A DNA stretch of 64,000 nt from Sulfuracidifex tepidarius (GTDB taxonomy: Archaea > Thermoproteota > Thermoprotei_A > Sulfolobales > Sulfolobaceae), in assembly GCF_008326425.1 (NCBI RefSeq), contig NZ_AP018929.1, positions 448,875 to 512,874 of the forward strand. The letters run 5' to 3'. The position numbers and the translations under genes were made by a program. Below, one piece after another: positions 9,343 to 17,779 of this stretch (its first letter is position 1; the number at the start of each line of letters is the position of its first letter). The notes below the pieces were generated by a model that ran no database searches, had not been told where the DNA came from, and was given only the letters and a program-made list of their open reading frames with translations.

Positions 9343-9776
9343 ACTATTATCACTTTACTAGCAATGTCATGTATACCTTCTCTATTTAGAGTATCCTTAG
9401 TAGACCTTGCTATTTCCTTCCATTCATCCCATCCGCAATTATCTAAATGAATTTCTACGAAAAGTGGCTGTGAGGACTCTATATCTTCTGCTAAATCAAT
9501 AGAGGATATCCTGATCCAATTAAAAGTATTAAGTAGCCAAAGGACAAGCGACGCCAAGTTCTTAATATCTATGAACTTCTTAATTTCATTTATACAATCG
9601 TCTGTCGCATAACGTTTTAACAATTCAAGAGCGTCTTTCTCGCTAATGCCAATAAGTATAATAGTATAAATGTTATTGGAAATAGTAATATTAGTTTGCA
9701 GTTCAGTGGAGGAAATACCGAACTGCATACTTTCTTGATGAGAACAAGTAATGTAGTTAGGTGTCAAGTTTTTCAC
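9315..9776 (-). CDS. hypothetical protein, middle gene of three-gene operon
   Basis: A 153-residue soluble protein that I do not recognise. It has an N-terminal beta-rich part (TNITISNNIYTIILIGI), a helical centre and a C-terminal alpha/beta part with FVEIHLDNCGWDEWKEIA and a final KVIIVCDQAIQAI. It overlaps the upstream gene by 20 bases and the downstream HEPN-like gene by 28 bases, so the three are almost certainly co-transcribed and translationally coupled. It is AT-rich compared with the metabolic genes nearby, as is the rest of the operon. No signal peptide or membrane helix is seen. Confidence 0.65.
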   Translation of the reverse strand: MKNLTPNYITCSHQESMQFGISSTELQTNITISNNIYTIILIGISEKDALELLKRYATDDCINEIKKFIDIKNLASLVLWLLNTFNWIRISSIDLAEDIESSQPLFVEIHLDNCGWDEWKEIARSTKDTLNREGIHDIASKVIIVCDQAIQAI

Positions 9777-10215
9777 CCATTTTACTCCAGCTTATTTTAG
9801 GGACCCATCTTACTGCATACAGTGGACCTTGTGGAGTCTTAAATTGAATATTTTTAGATATCATCAAGGGCTCTACTTCAGCCCTGATTAAATATTCTCC
9901 AATTTTTCCATCCTTATAAACTGCTTCTTCATAAGATGAAGATTTCTCGACTATCTCCAAACTAGTCCACCCTTCATTGATCTGCTTGCCAGGTTCTAGA
10001 ATGGGCTTATCCTTGACCTCATTTAGAGCGCTTTCAGAAGGGTGAGAAGAAATTCCAACGATAAAATTAACATTAAATTCGACTCCAAAAGAAGATTGCA
10101 AAGGTATAGCGTTTATAATTGCAACACGTAAAAAGATTAGACTGCCGTCACTAACTTTTACATATCCCCTAGTTGAGTTCTTAAAACTCAAATTTTCTTG
10201 CACTCCAATCATCAT
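9757..10215 (-). CDS. hypothetical beta-rich protein, first gene of three-gene operon
   Basis: A 152-residue soluble protein, mostly short beta strands, with a well-ordered look: FNVNFIVGISSHPSESAL, KPILEPGKQINEGW, GEYLIRAEVEPLMISKN and TPQGPLYAVRWVPK. I do not recognise the family. It leads an overlapping operon with the gene at 9315-9776 and the truncated HEPN-like gene at 9080-9342. A beta protein, an alpha/beta protein and a HEPN-like protein in tight overlap next to an HTH gene is the kind of layout seen in toxin-antitoxin or defence cassettes, but no motif proves that. ATG 10212 is an alternative start one codon in. Confidence 0.65.
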   Translation of the reverse strand: MMIGVQENLSFKNSTRGYVKVSDGSLIFLRVAIINAIPLQSSFGVEFNVNFIVGISSHPSESALNEVKDKPILEPGKQINEGWTSLEIVEKSSSYEEAVYKDGKIGEYLIRAEVEPLMISKNIQFKTPQGPLYAVRWVPKISWSKMGEKLDT

Positions 10216-10721
10216 AATCAGTCATGAGTATCTAATACAATTATATATTAAAAAATCATCATTAATAAAGGAGTATTTAACTCGCACTCAAAAATTATAA
10301 ATCTGCACGTTTTAAGATAGGCTTCCCTAGTTAGTGTTTTCAGAAAATTTATAGCTTTAGACCAAGGATATACAACTAAATCGTATTCTAAGAACTTTTC
10401 CAAAACATTAATCTATTCATTCTTACACTTAACTGAAACTGGAGATGTCATTAATGATAAAGACGAATAGCACAAATACTGCTTCGCTAAACTGATATTT
10501 CAACTAGTGGTATGCGTAGACTCTTATACTTTTTCTTTGAGTTTCTTCTTGAGAGAATTGCAATGAATATTAGGAATGAAAAAACCTATCTGCAGGGCAT
10601 AACAACTTGCTATCTTAATCACTGGTTAACTCCGTATCGTTCCTCTCCGTTTCACTCTCTCTAATGAGTAAGAGTTTCGTGAACTTTTTTCATTTATTGC
10701 ACGTTACTAACTAGGCACTCC
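10216..10721. other. intergenic region without recognisable features
   Basis: About 500 bases upstream of the operon at 9080-10215 and of the surface-protein gene. No coding frame or clear repeat was seen. Confidence 0.5.
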
Positions 10722-12026
10722 ATGGCTATGATCCAGATCAAGGGACGTCTGGGAACGCGTGAGAAATTAATATTAGCATACGCAACTCAAGATGTGAGTG
10801 GAAAAAAGAGGTGGATAATCCCTATCTTACTCATAATTTTATCCGTGTCATTTCTCTCCGTGTACCACAATAACGCGTTGACAACCTCTACGACTACAGA
10901 AGGGGTGAAGATAATCAAGGTTCTCAACGTCACTGCTCTCAGTGAAAGCGGAGGAGACCCTAACCAAGCTTATTACGTTTACCTCAGCGTCAACGGGACT
11001 CTGTCACCTTCCAATGTCCTCCTCAAAACCAGCTCAGGAGGCGTGTTCCCTCCCTCCTCATTCCCAGGTTCCAACTACACCGTGGGGGAAGTGAGAGGTG
11101 ACGGAGTGCTCCCGTTCGTCATTCCCTCAGGAGAGGTTCCTACGTGTCTTCAGGTCAAATTTCAGAATCGCACAATACCCATGGAGTTACCCCACCCTTC
11201 ATACTCGGTCTCCATAGTGAAACTCACTATTCTCTTTGACGAGAAAATGTATAACTTCACGGTCGTAGGTTCAGGAGAAAAGGTGCTAACCCTGAACCTC
11301 ACATCTCCAATTCCCTTGAACGTGAGCGGAAACGTCCAAGGGGAGGCAAACGTGAGCGTACCTGAAACGTTGGTGTTCGGGAATACCGCGGTCCCTGTCT
11401 ACCTTCACTCCGAGCAAGGCCATTATGCAGATATCACGTTAACCCTGAACGTGAGCGACGGAGTAGTCATGGAGGCTTTCCCTGTGAGGAACTATGAAGG
11501 CTTGTCCATATTCAACGTCACAGTGAAGGACATTTCCACCGCCAAGGCTTACGTTAACTCTTCCTCTTTCTATGACGGGGTGTACTCAGTTCCCTTCAAG
11601 GTGGACGGGCTGAGATCGGTCACCCTCTCCCCTGGAGAGAGCGAGTGGGGGCTCATCTCTTTCCCTGGGAACGCGACCCGCCTCTATTACATCACGGAGG
11701 GATTCCCCTTCCCCGTCCCGGTGGGAGAGCCAACCTCTTCCCTCTCGTCCTTCACGGTGAAAGTTCTCCCTTCTCCGGCAACTACAAACCAGACCTCTGT
11801 GGATTTGACCGGTTTTCAGGGGGAGGAGTTCAACTTCACCGTTTTCCTTTACAACCCGACTAACGTCCCTCTATCACTGGAGAACGTGAGCTTTCCATTA
11901 TCACTGCATTACATACACGCCCTCCTCCTTCCCGACAGCGGTGAGAACGTGACTTTTCAAGGAGTTTTCCCCGACTACGTTCTCTATCAGGAGATAAACA
12001 TGACCTTCACTTTCCTGAAAGTGTAA
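10722..12026 (+). CDS. N-terminally anchored surface protein, beta-sandwich repeats
   Basis: A 434-residue protein with one membrane helix at about residues 29-48 (WIIPILLIILSVSFLSVY) followed by an all-beta extracellular part with over a dozen N-glycosylation sequons. The first domain (IIKVLNVTALSESGGDPNQA) aligns with the first domain of the larger protein at 39956-42241 (TVQVENATALSENYG), so the two are paralogues; the pattern is reminiscent of DUF4352/telokin-like beta-sandwiches. Two such modules seem to alternate with another beta domain. A GTG at 10794 (VSGKKRWIIP) would place the helix right at the N-terminus and may be the true start. Function unknown; it probably sits in the cell envelope beneath or within the S-layer. 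Confidence 0.7.
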   Translation: MAMIQIKGRLGTREKLILAYATQDVSGKKRWIIPILLIILSVSFLSVYHNNALTTSTTTEGVKIIKVLNVTALSESGGDPNQAYYVYLSVNGTLSPSNVLLKTSSGGVFPPSSFPGSNYTVGEVRGDGVLPFVIPSGEVPTCLQVKFQNRTIPMELPHPSYSVSIVKLTILFDEKMYNFTVVGSGEKVLTLNLTSPIPLNVSGNVQGEANVSVPETLVFGNTAVPVYLHSEQGHYADITLTLNVSDGVVMEAFPVRNYEGLSIFNVTVKDISTAKAYVNSSSFYDGVYSVPFKVDGLRSVTLSPGESEWGLISFPGNATRLYYITEGFPFPVPVGEPTSSLSSFTVKVLPSPATTNQTSVDLTGFQGEEFNFTVFLYNPTNVPLSLENVSFPLSLHYIHALLLPDSGENVTFQGVFPDYVLYQEINMTFTFLKV

Positions 12027-12204
12027 GAAAAGCGTCAAAGGAAGCTAACTCTAAACACAAGAGGTCTCACACGGAACTGGGCGTGATACAACTTCATCTT
12101 TATATGCTAGAGTGATGAACGGTCTCAAGCTTGGCTACAAAACGAGATCGGTCTTAGAGGTTCGGGGGACCGCGATATAACGCCTTATTGGTGTAACAAT
12201 AAAC

Positions 12205-12213
12205 CTTTATAAA
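12205..12213 (+). promoter_or_regulatory. TATA box of the MFS gene at 12239
   Basis: ctttataaa lies 26-34 bases before the ATG, with AA just upstream as a weak BRE. This gives a leaderless transcript. Confidence 0.55.
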
Positions 12214-12238
12214 GGAAAATTTCTTAAATATTACGAAA

Positions 12239-13375
12239 ATGATAAAAGCCTCTTTCGCTCAGTTCCTCGGTTACTTACTTGATGCGTACGATTTTACCCT
12301 TATCACAATACTCTCTACATTTTTCGCTAAGCTTTTCTTCCCTCCTGGAATGACTTTCATCAACGTCATCCTTTCCTACGGTTTTACGGTGGCATTTAGA
12401 CCTTTAGGTGGGATAATCTTAGGTGATATAGGAGATAAGTTAGGGAGGAGGACCGGTCTGGTTTTATCTATGTTATTCATATCGCTCTTCATAGTTGGAA
12501 CTTCTTTCATTCCTCCATTTAAGGTAATAGGCATGGCTTCAATGGTTCTCTTTGTACTGATTAGAATAGGTATTGGGGTCTTCACTGGAGGGGAGTACGC
12601 CAACGGTTACGTGTTCGTGGAGGAATGGAGTAAGGAAAAGGGAATAGCTGGAGCTTTCGTCCAAAGCGGTTTCGGCTTCGGCTCACTAATGGCCACGTTA
12701 CTGATCGTAATATTCTCTTCTATTCATGGATTTTATACTTATACATGGAAATATTTATTCTACATTGGGGGTTCTCTCGCTGTTATTGCTATGTGGATAA
12801 GGTTAGGGATAGGTGAAACTCCTACCTTTAAGAGGATTCAAAGCGATGGGAGACAAGTGGGGGGTATACTCACGGCTATGAGGCAGAGGGTTATTTTGAG
12901 ACTGCTTTTCTGGTTTTTAGGGATGATGGCTCTAGCCTTATCTTTTTTCCAATTCGTCCCCTTGATCCTAGGACCTGAGGGGAGAATATATTACGTGCTA
13001 GCAATGATGTTTACTCTTCCCTCACTTCTGGTCCTGGGTAAATTTCATAGCAAGAAATTGTTATCAATGTGGGGTGTAGCGGTAGCTGTTTCTTCAATTC
13101 CGCTTTTCTATGCGATGTCGAGCTTTTACGCGGTAGCTATTGCAGTAGGAATAATAACACAAGCACCTTGGGGTGCAATGCCTTCGCTGGTGACAAGTTA
13201 TTTCAAGCCTTGTATAAGGTCCACGTCAGTGGGACTTTCAGTGTCCCTTGGTATGGCGCTGAGTATATGGTACACGCTGGCGGTCTCACTCTCACATATG
13301 CCCCTATGGCTATCATCTTCTGTATTCCTCACTGTAGGCGGTTTACTTATGACGATATCTTCATTGTTGCTGTAG
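12239..13375 (+). CDS. MFS transporter, metabolite:proton symporter-like
   Basis: A 378-residue polytopic protein with about 11 hydrophobic helices, somewhat short for the superfamily. The N-terminus FLGYLLDAYDFTLITIL and the loop GDIGDKLGRRTGLVLSM (motif A, with Asp and RR) match the metabolite:H+ symporter branch, which imports organic acids or similar solutes. A second signature is RIGIGVFTGGEYANGYVFVEE in helix 4-5. The central hydrophilic loop is short and the C-terminus ends right after the last helix (ISSLLL). The last 15 bases overlap the convergent lipoate ligase gene. The substrate cannot be inferred. Confidence 0.85.
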   Translation: MIKASFAQFLGYLLDAYDFTLITILSTFFAKLFFPPGMTFINVILSYGFTVAFRPLGGIILGDIGDKLGRRTGLVLSMLFISLFIVGTSFIPPFKVIGMASMVLFVLIRIGIGVFTGGEYANGYVFVEEWSKEKGIAGAFVQSGFGFGSLMATLLIVIFSSIHGFYTYTWKYLFYIGGSLAVIAMWIRLGIGETPTFKRIQSDGRQVGGILTAMRQRVILRLLFWFLGMMALALSFFQFVPLILGPEGRIYYVLAMMFTLPSLLVLGKFHSKKLLSMWGVAVAVSSIPLFYAMSSFYAVAIAVGIITQAPWGAMPSLVTSYFKPCIRSTSVGLSVSLGMALSIWYTLAVSLSHMPLWLSSSVFLTVGGLLMTISSLLL

Positions 13376-14398
13376 ATATTTCTTATTTATGTCATCAAAA
13401 ACCGAGATTAGTTCTTCTTTAGTGAAACCAAATATTTCCCCCCTTAAAAACTCGTTTATGACCCACCTGACTTCGTCCATGGTCTTGCCCTTTAGTGCCT
13501 CTTCTAACACGTTGATCGCGTTCCTTGGGTTGACAAAGTAGTCCCCAGAAATTATAGCGTCGTCTATCCTCCCATCCACAATTCTGACCGTTACGCTCAC
13601 CAACTTCCTGAACTTCTTCTCCTCGTTACAGAGGAACACCTTCGACGTAACTTTGAAACACCTGTCAACATGAGATAGGTAGTTTTGAGAATCTGGTTCT
13701 GGTTCAGAAACTTCGTCCCAATAGCTCAAGTCCTCCTCTTTTAAGTCGTATACCTTCGCGTTATATTTCTCTACGAGTACCTTCGTTAACTTCTCACGGA
13801 TTTCAACGGGTTTAACTTCCCTTCCTATTTCCTCGGACAGACCGGTGACCCATTCCTCCATGCTTTTAGCTATTTTGTCCCTAAATTTCTCCGATGAAAT
13901 CTTAAGATACTTTGATAACACGGTAATGTCATTCTTTATTATTATGCTACCTGTAATGCATGTGATGTTATCGTAAGTTACGGAGCCATTTCCACTTATT
14001 TTCTTGCCGTTCAATAGCAAGTCCTGACCCCTAAGCTGAGGATTACCGTACTCTCTCAATGTATCAATTACTGGAGAAAGATAAATTGAATAAATTTTCT
14101 CTATCTTGCCTGGTGCTTTGTCCTTTATACCTATCCTGTACCCTTGTTGATTTCCCGTAATGATTACAGTACCTCCTCCGGTGTCCCTTCTTATGACTTC
14201 AATGCCATCTCTCTTTGCGAGCTCTAGATCAACTACTCTAGGCGTCTCTTGATGATATCCTACACTTATGAACGGAACCCTAGTAGGAGTCATCAGTGCG
14301 AAGACGTTTTCGTTCAGTTTCCCTGTTAGCATAGCTATAAGCTTGGTCGCATACACCATGTGGTAAGAATCTGCCTCAGGTAATTGCACCAGCCACAT
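13361..14398 (-). CDS. lplA: lipoate-protein ligase A
   Basis: A 345-residue cytoplasmic enzyme that activates lipoate with ATP and attaches it to lysines of acyltransferase (E2) or glycine-cleavage H proteins. The catalytic domain shows EVIRRDTGGGTVII at residues 67-80 (the RRxTGGG lipoate-binding loop) and GKKISGNGS at 131-139 with the conserved lysine. A C-terminal domain of about 100 residues (KVFLCNEEKKFRKLVSVT, then DAIISGDYFVNP) matches the accessory domain of two-part archaeal ligases, here fused in one chain as in bacterial LplA. No 2-oxoacid dehydrogenase or H protein gene is in the window. The gene is convergent with the MFS gene and overlaps it by 15 bases. Confidence 0.9.
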   Translation of the reverse strand: MWLVQLPEADSYHMVYATKLIAMLTGKLNENVFALMTPTRVPFISVGYHQETPRVVDLELAKRDGIEVIRRDTGGGTVIITGNQQGYRIGIKDKAPGKIEKIYSIYLSPVIDTLREYGNPQLRGQDLLLNGKKISGNGSVTYDNITCITGSIIIKNDITVLSKYLKISSEKFRDKIAKSMEEWVTGLSEEIGREVKPVEIREKLTKVLVEKYNAKVYDLKEEDLSYWDEVSEPEPDSQNYLSHVDRCFKVTSKVFLCNEEKKFRKLVSVTVRIVDGRIDDAIISGDYFVNPRNAINVLEEALKGKTMDEVRWVINEFLRGEIFGFTKEELISVFDDINKKYLQQQ

Positions 14399-14444
14399 TT
14401 TAAATTAATAAATGAATACTGTCTTTAAGGTTATCTTAATCTGT

Positions 14445-14965
14445 CCCGCCCTGAAAGTTTCCAGAGCGGTTTAGTTTCGACCACCTCCGTTTGCGTCTCT
14501 CTGGCTAACACACAGAGATAACTCTCATGAAGGAGAGTTTCATTGACACCTCTATCTCCCTGGAAAGGTAGAAAAATACTAACTAGCTCGTGTCTCTAAA
14601 TAGAATGCGGTCTTCCAGTCAAAGAAAGGCTTTTCCTTGATTTCCTATTTCTGATGTCTCTCCCCGTAAGGGTTCCCTATCAGGATGGTTCGTCTTTTTC
14701 CAACCACCAATTCGAGTTTGATGTGGTCTGAGACAAGGAACTCCCCACATGGAAAGTTGGGGCTTTCGTTTAACGAGTAACCCTCAAGGGGAAATGAAGG
14801 TGATTATCCCCTCCGCAGCCCCATTGAGCCCCCAATCTGGCTGGGAAGGGATATCGGTAGCACTAAGGAATGTTAAGAAAGAGAGATTTATTTAAAATAT
14901 AAGAGGCTGTCCGTTCGCACCTCAGAGGTGCGGGGCTTTCACCTTCCTCTCTATATAATCCTTCT
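14445..14965. mobile_element. degenerate IS200/IS605-like remnant
   Basis: The right part holds a hairpin (cgcacctcagaggtgcgggg at about 14930-14949) preceded by atttaaaatataagaggct. This matches in layout the left ends of the IS605-type elements at 44193-44484, 48036-48361 and 57739-59047, where a TATA tract also abuts a GC-rich hairpin. The left part has an imperfect hairpin (ccgccctga ... ccagagcgg, about 14447-14470) like an IS605 right end. No tnpB reading is possible in between. It is a low-certainty relic; 14966-15372 adds only a short tandem repeat of ttattgtaatctttt near 15249-15277. Confidence 0.35.
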
Positions 14966-15372
14966 GATTTTCTCCCCTGAACGGTAGACCCAAAACCGTT
15001 TTAGTCGAGTATAACAATGATTCGCTAATAAATCAGTGCTACCTTATACATGGTAAATGTCCTGAAGGAGAGTGATTCTACCTAAATTTTCTTGAAATTA
15101 AGGGTTTCTTACCCATTATGAGCCTAGAGAAAAAAGAGGAGATCCCATGAATTATAATACTCTCTGCGAACAGAGTTTTGATCTGGAAAATACTCCAAAA
15201 CTTTTTTAATAATATTCTAGAAATCATAATTATTATTGTAACCATGTTTATTGTAATCTTTTTATTGTAATCTTTAAGCGCACAGGCAGTGTTGGGAATC
15301 TTTTCTGTTTACGTTTTCGCTTGCGTGTATCAACTGTGGACATACGTCAAGCCTTTTCTCCCGATCTCCCTC

Positions 15373-16368
15373 TCACTCCACCTCTATCATAACCCTCCCG
15401 TCCCTCTCCCCTGAGCCAATGGACCTCAATGCAGACACTCCTTCCTCCAGAGGAAACTTCTTCCAGACCTTCACCTTGCAGTCCTTGCACAAGTCCAAGA
15501 GCTCCACGAAGTCCGACCTGTTCCCCCTATTGACGCCCATAATGCTCACGTGCTTCGAATAGAGCTGGTACAAGTTCACCGTTGCTTCGCTACCCAAGAG
15601 CGTCCCGAAGGTGACCACTTTACCCCTTACACCAACCACCTTCATACCCTTCTCCCAGAACGCCTTCCCCAAGGAGTTCACGACCACGTCTCCCATCCTC
15701 CCGTGGGTGAACTCACCCACTTTCTCTTCTACCTCGTCGTAGCTCACGGATAGGTCTGCCCCCATCTCTCCGAGCCAACTTTTGGTGGTCACAGCTATTA
15801 CCTTTGCCCCGAACTTCTTTCCAAGCTGTACGAGGAACATCCCTGTGTTCCCCGAAGCTCCGAAGACTACCAGCGTCTGCCCGGGCTTCAGCGCAGCCTC
15901 CTTCAAGGCGTGGTACGCGGTGAGGGCTGATATGGAGAGAGAGGAGGCTAGTTCCCACCCGTAACCTTCGGGTAGCTTGTGCACGTACTTCTCGTCTATT
16001 GCGACGTACTCAGCGTAACCCCCGTTGGTGTCTATTCCCACCCTCCCTCCGTTCCTACACACAGTCTCGTACCCCGCCATACACATGTCACACGTCCCGT
16101 CATAGATCTTACCGTACACCGTGACCTTGTCTCCAGGAGTGAAGTCCCTTACCTGATCACCTACCTTTTCCACCTCGCCGGCGAACTCAGTCCCAGGTAT
16201 ATGGGGGATGGGTTTAACCTTCAGGCTGTTCACGGTCATGAGGTCTACTGGGTCTACTCCGGCCATCCTCACCTTCACTAGAACCTCGTGTTTCCCCAGT
16301 TGAGGGTCGTCGTAGTAAGTGTACCTTAAGTTCTCAATACCGCTCTTCTGAAAGACGAGTGCCTTCAT
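15373..16368 (-). CDS. medium-chain NAD(P)H-dependent reductase, zinc-ADH superfamily
   Basis: A 331-residue cytoplasmic oxidoreductase. The N-terminal GroES-like domain has PHIPGTEFAGEVEKVG (residues 55-70), where zinc alcohol dehydrogenases have a GHE motif, and GVDPVD in place of the catalytic-cysteine segment, so the catalytic zinc ligands appear absent. A cysteine lobe GTCDMCMAGYETVC (91-104) is kept, with the same C-x2-C-x7-C spacing as the lobe of Sulfolobales acryloyl-CoA reductase. The Rossmann motif VVFGASGNTG is at 167-176. An enoyl-, quinone- or aldehyde-type reduction with NADPH is therefore more likely than classic alcohol dehydrogenation. The promoter has ctttatttataaac about 15-25 bases upstream. 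The substrate is unknown. Confidence 0.8.
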   Translation of the reverse strand: MKALVFQKSGIENLRYTYYDDPQLGKHEVLVKVRMAGVDPVDLMTVNSLKVKPIPHIPGTEFAGEVEKVGDQVRDFTPGDKVTVYGKIYDGTCDMCMAGYETVCRNGGRVGIDTNGGYAEYVAIDEKYVHKLPEGYGWELASSLSISALTAYHALKEAALKPGQTLVVFGASGNTGMFLVQLGKKFGAKVIAVTTKSWLGEMGADLSVSYDEVEEKVGEFTHGRMGDVVVNSLGKAFWEKGMKVVGVRGKVVTFGTLLGSEATVNLYQLYSKHVSIMGVNRGNRSDFVELLDLCKDCKVKVWKKFPLEEGVSALRSIGSGERDGRVMIEVE

Positions 16369-16488
16369 GGAGTAAACTCACGTTTATAAATAAAGAATTT
16401 AGCGGAGTACTCTGGACTCGAAGTTCTTGAAGGAATCCTTTCGTATTTTACGAGAAAGAATTTTTAATCCACTGCTAACAACTCATCT

Positions 16489-17034
16489 GTGAAAATCAAG
16501 GAAGTGATTGAGGAAGGTAAAGTCCTCGTGATCTCAGACCTTCATTACCCTTACTGTGACGTCGAAGAGGTGAGGGGAGTGGTGAGGAGAGAGTCGCCCT
16601 CACTGGTGGTGATGTTAGGAGACGCTGTAGAGGACTCCAGGGGTTTCGATACCCTCAAGTCCTCCCTAGGGAAGGTTGTACATGTGAACGGGGACGAGGA
16701 CGTAATCGAGGGGGATGTCGACGTCCTCTCAGTGTCGAGTAGGGGGAGGAAATTCACCCTCCTCCACGGGCATCAACTCATGAACGAGGACGGCGAGAAA
16801 TTGCTAGCTAAGTTTCTCATGAAGGTGAACAGTAAAATACCTCCTCTCCTGTTCTGCCTCGGTTTCAGGGTCAAGATGGACGGTTTCCTGGTGCTGGGGC
16901 ACTCCCACGCCCTCGTCACTTTCCCGTCGTTACAGTGCATGAACGCCGGCACTATGTCTAGGAAGAAGAACCTTTACAACGACAGGGGTTACGTGGTCAT
17001 AGAGAAGGGTGAAGCGAGAGCTGTGAGGTTATAA
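16489..17034 (+). CDS. YfcE/Vps29-like calcineurin-type phosphoesterase
   Basis: A 181-residue metal-dependent phosphoesterase of the small YfcE/MJ0936 group. Motifs in order: ISDLHYPYCD (D17, H19), LGDAVED (D45), NGDED at 67-71 where relatives have GNxD/GNHD, LLHGHQL (H93, H95) and LGHSHA (H138, H140). Together these build the two-metal site; the altered third motif may weaken it. The start is GTG 16489, with a TATA-like aatttttaat about 25-33 bases upstream. It is divergent from the reductase gene, sharing a 120-base promoter region. The physiological substrate is unknown; relatives hydrolyse phosphodiesters. Confidence 0.85.
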   Translation: MKIKEVIEEGKVLVISDLHYPYCDVEEVRGVVRRESPSLVVMLGDAVEDSRGFDTLKSSLGKVVHVNGDEDVIEGDVDVLSVSSRGRKFTLLHGHQLMNEDGEKLLAKFLMKVNSKIPPLLFCLGFRVKMDGFLVLGHSHALVTFPSLQCMNAGTMSRKKNLYNDRGYVVIEKGEARAVRL

Positions 17035-17779
17035 CAAACTCCTGAGTTAACGTTTACCGTGTGTTCGTCTCTCTGTCTCACCCCTGGGGCCTTCCCGTGA
17101 GTGTGGATAAGAGTCTTCTCGCCTATCGGACGGCTAGCCATCTGCACATGGGACCACGAGGACTCTAGGAATGGATGTAACCACATAGACACAAATCCAA
17201 GTTAAGTACCACTCCTGATACTACTAGGGACATGGAGAATAAGAGTTTCCTGCGGATCTCGCCACGAGACAGAGTTGAACCGTGGACTACGTCCCTGAAC
17301 TCGTCGAGTTCGCTCCGCATAGACTCATGAACGTTGAATAGTGGAAACCCGATGAAGATATTGTGGCTGATAGAAGGAATCTACACGTTAAATAAAGCCC
17401 TCACTTCGTGCCTCTCGTCTAACATCTAGTATATATACGTAGTCTTAGATTAATACACCCTAAAATGGAGGCCAATACGCACTCCACCTATTTATCATGG
17501 AATCACGTTCTAGAACAAGACCCTAGAAACACAACCTGATCAGAACATGACTCCTAATTGTTTTCACTTTTCCGAGTGATATATACCTGGTTGAAAGGGA
17601 TAAAAAAAGAATGAATAAGACGGTAAGGCTTCCTCAAACTTCAAACGTGTTGTGGCGTGTTCTTTCAAGATGTGGGGAAAATTAAACCCGGTTCGCCTAA
17701 TCTAGTCTTATCTATCTGCATTCCTTAAAACTCAATGATCTACTTGAGACATTCAATCCGTCGTTTTCCCATCTCATGC
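17035..17779. other. intergenic region, possible faint coding relic
   Basis: No intact gene. On the minus strand around 17190-17340 a stretch reads ELDEFRDVVHGSTLSRGEIR followed by a hydrophobic segment, with stops soon after. It may be the rest of a small membrane protein, but the match is too short to name. Confidence 0.3.
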
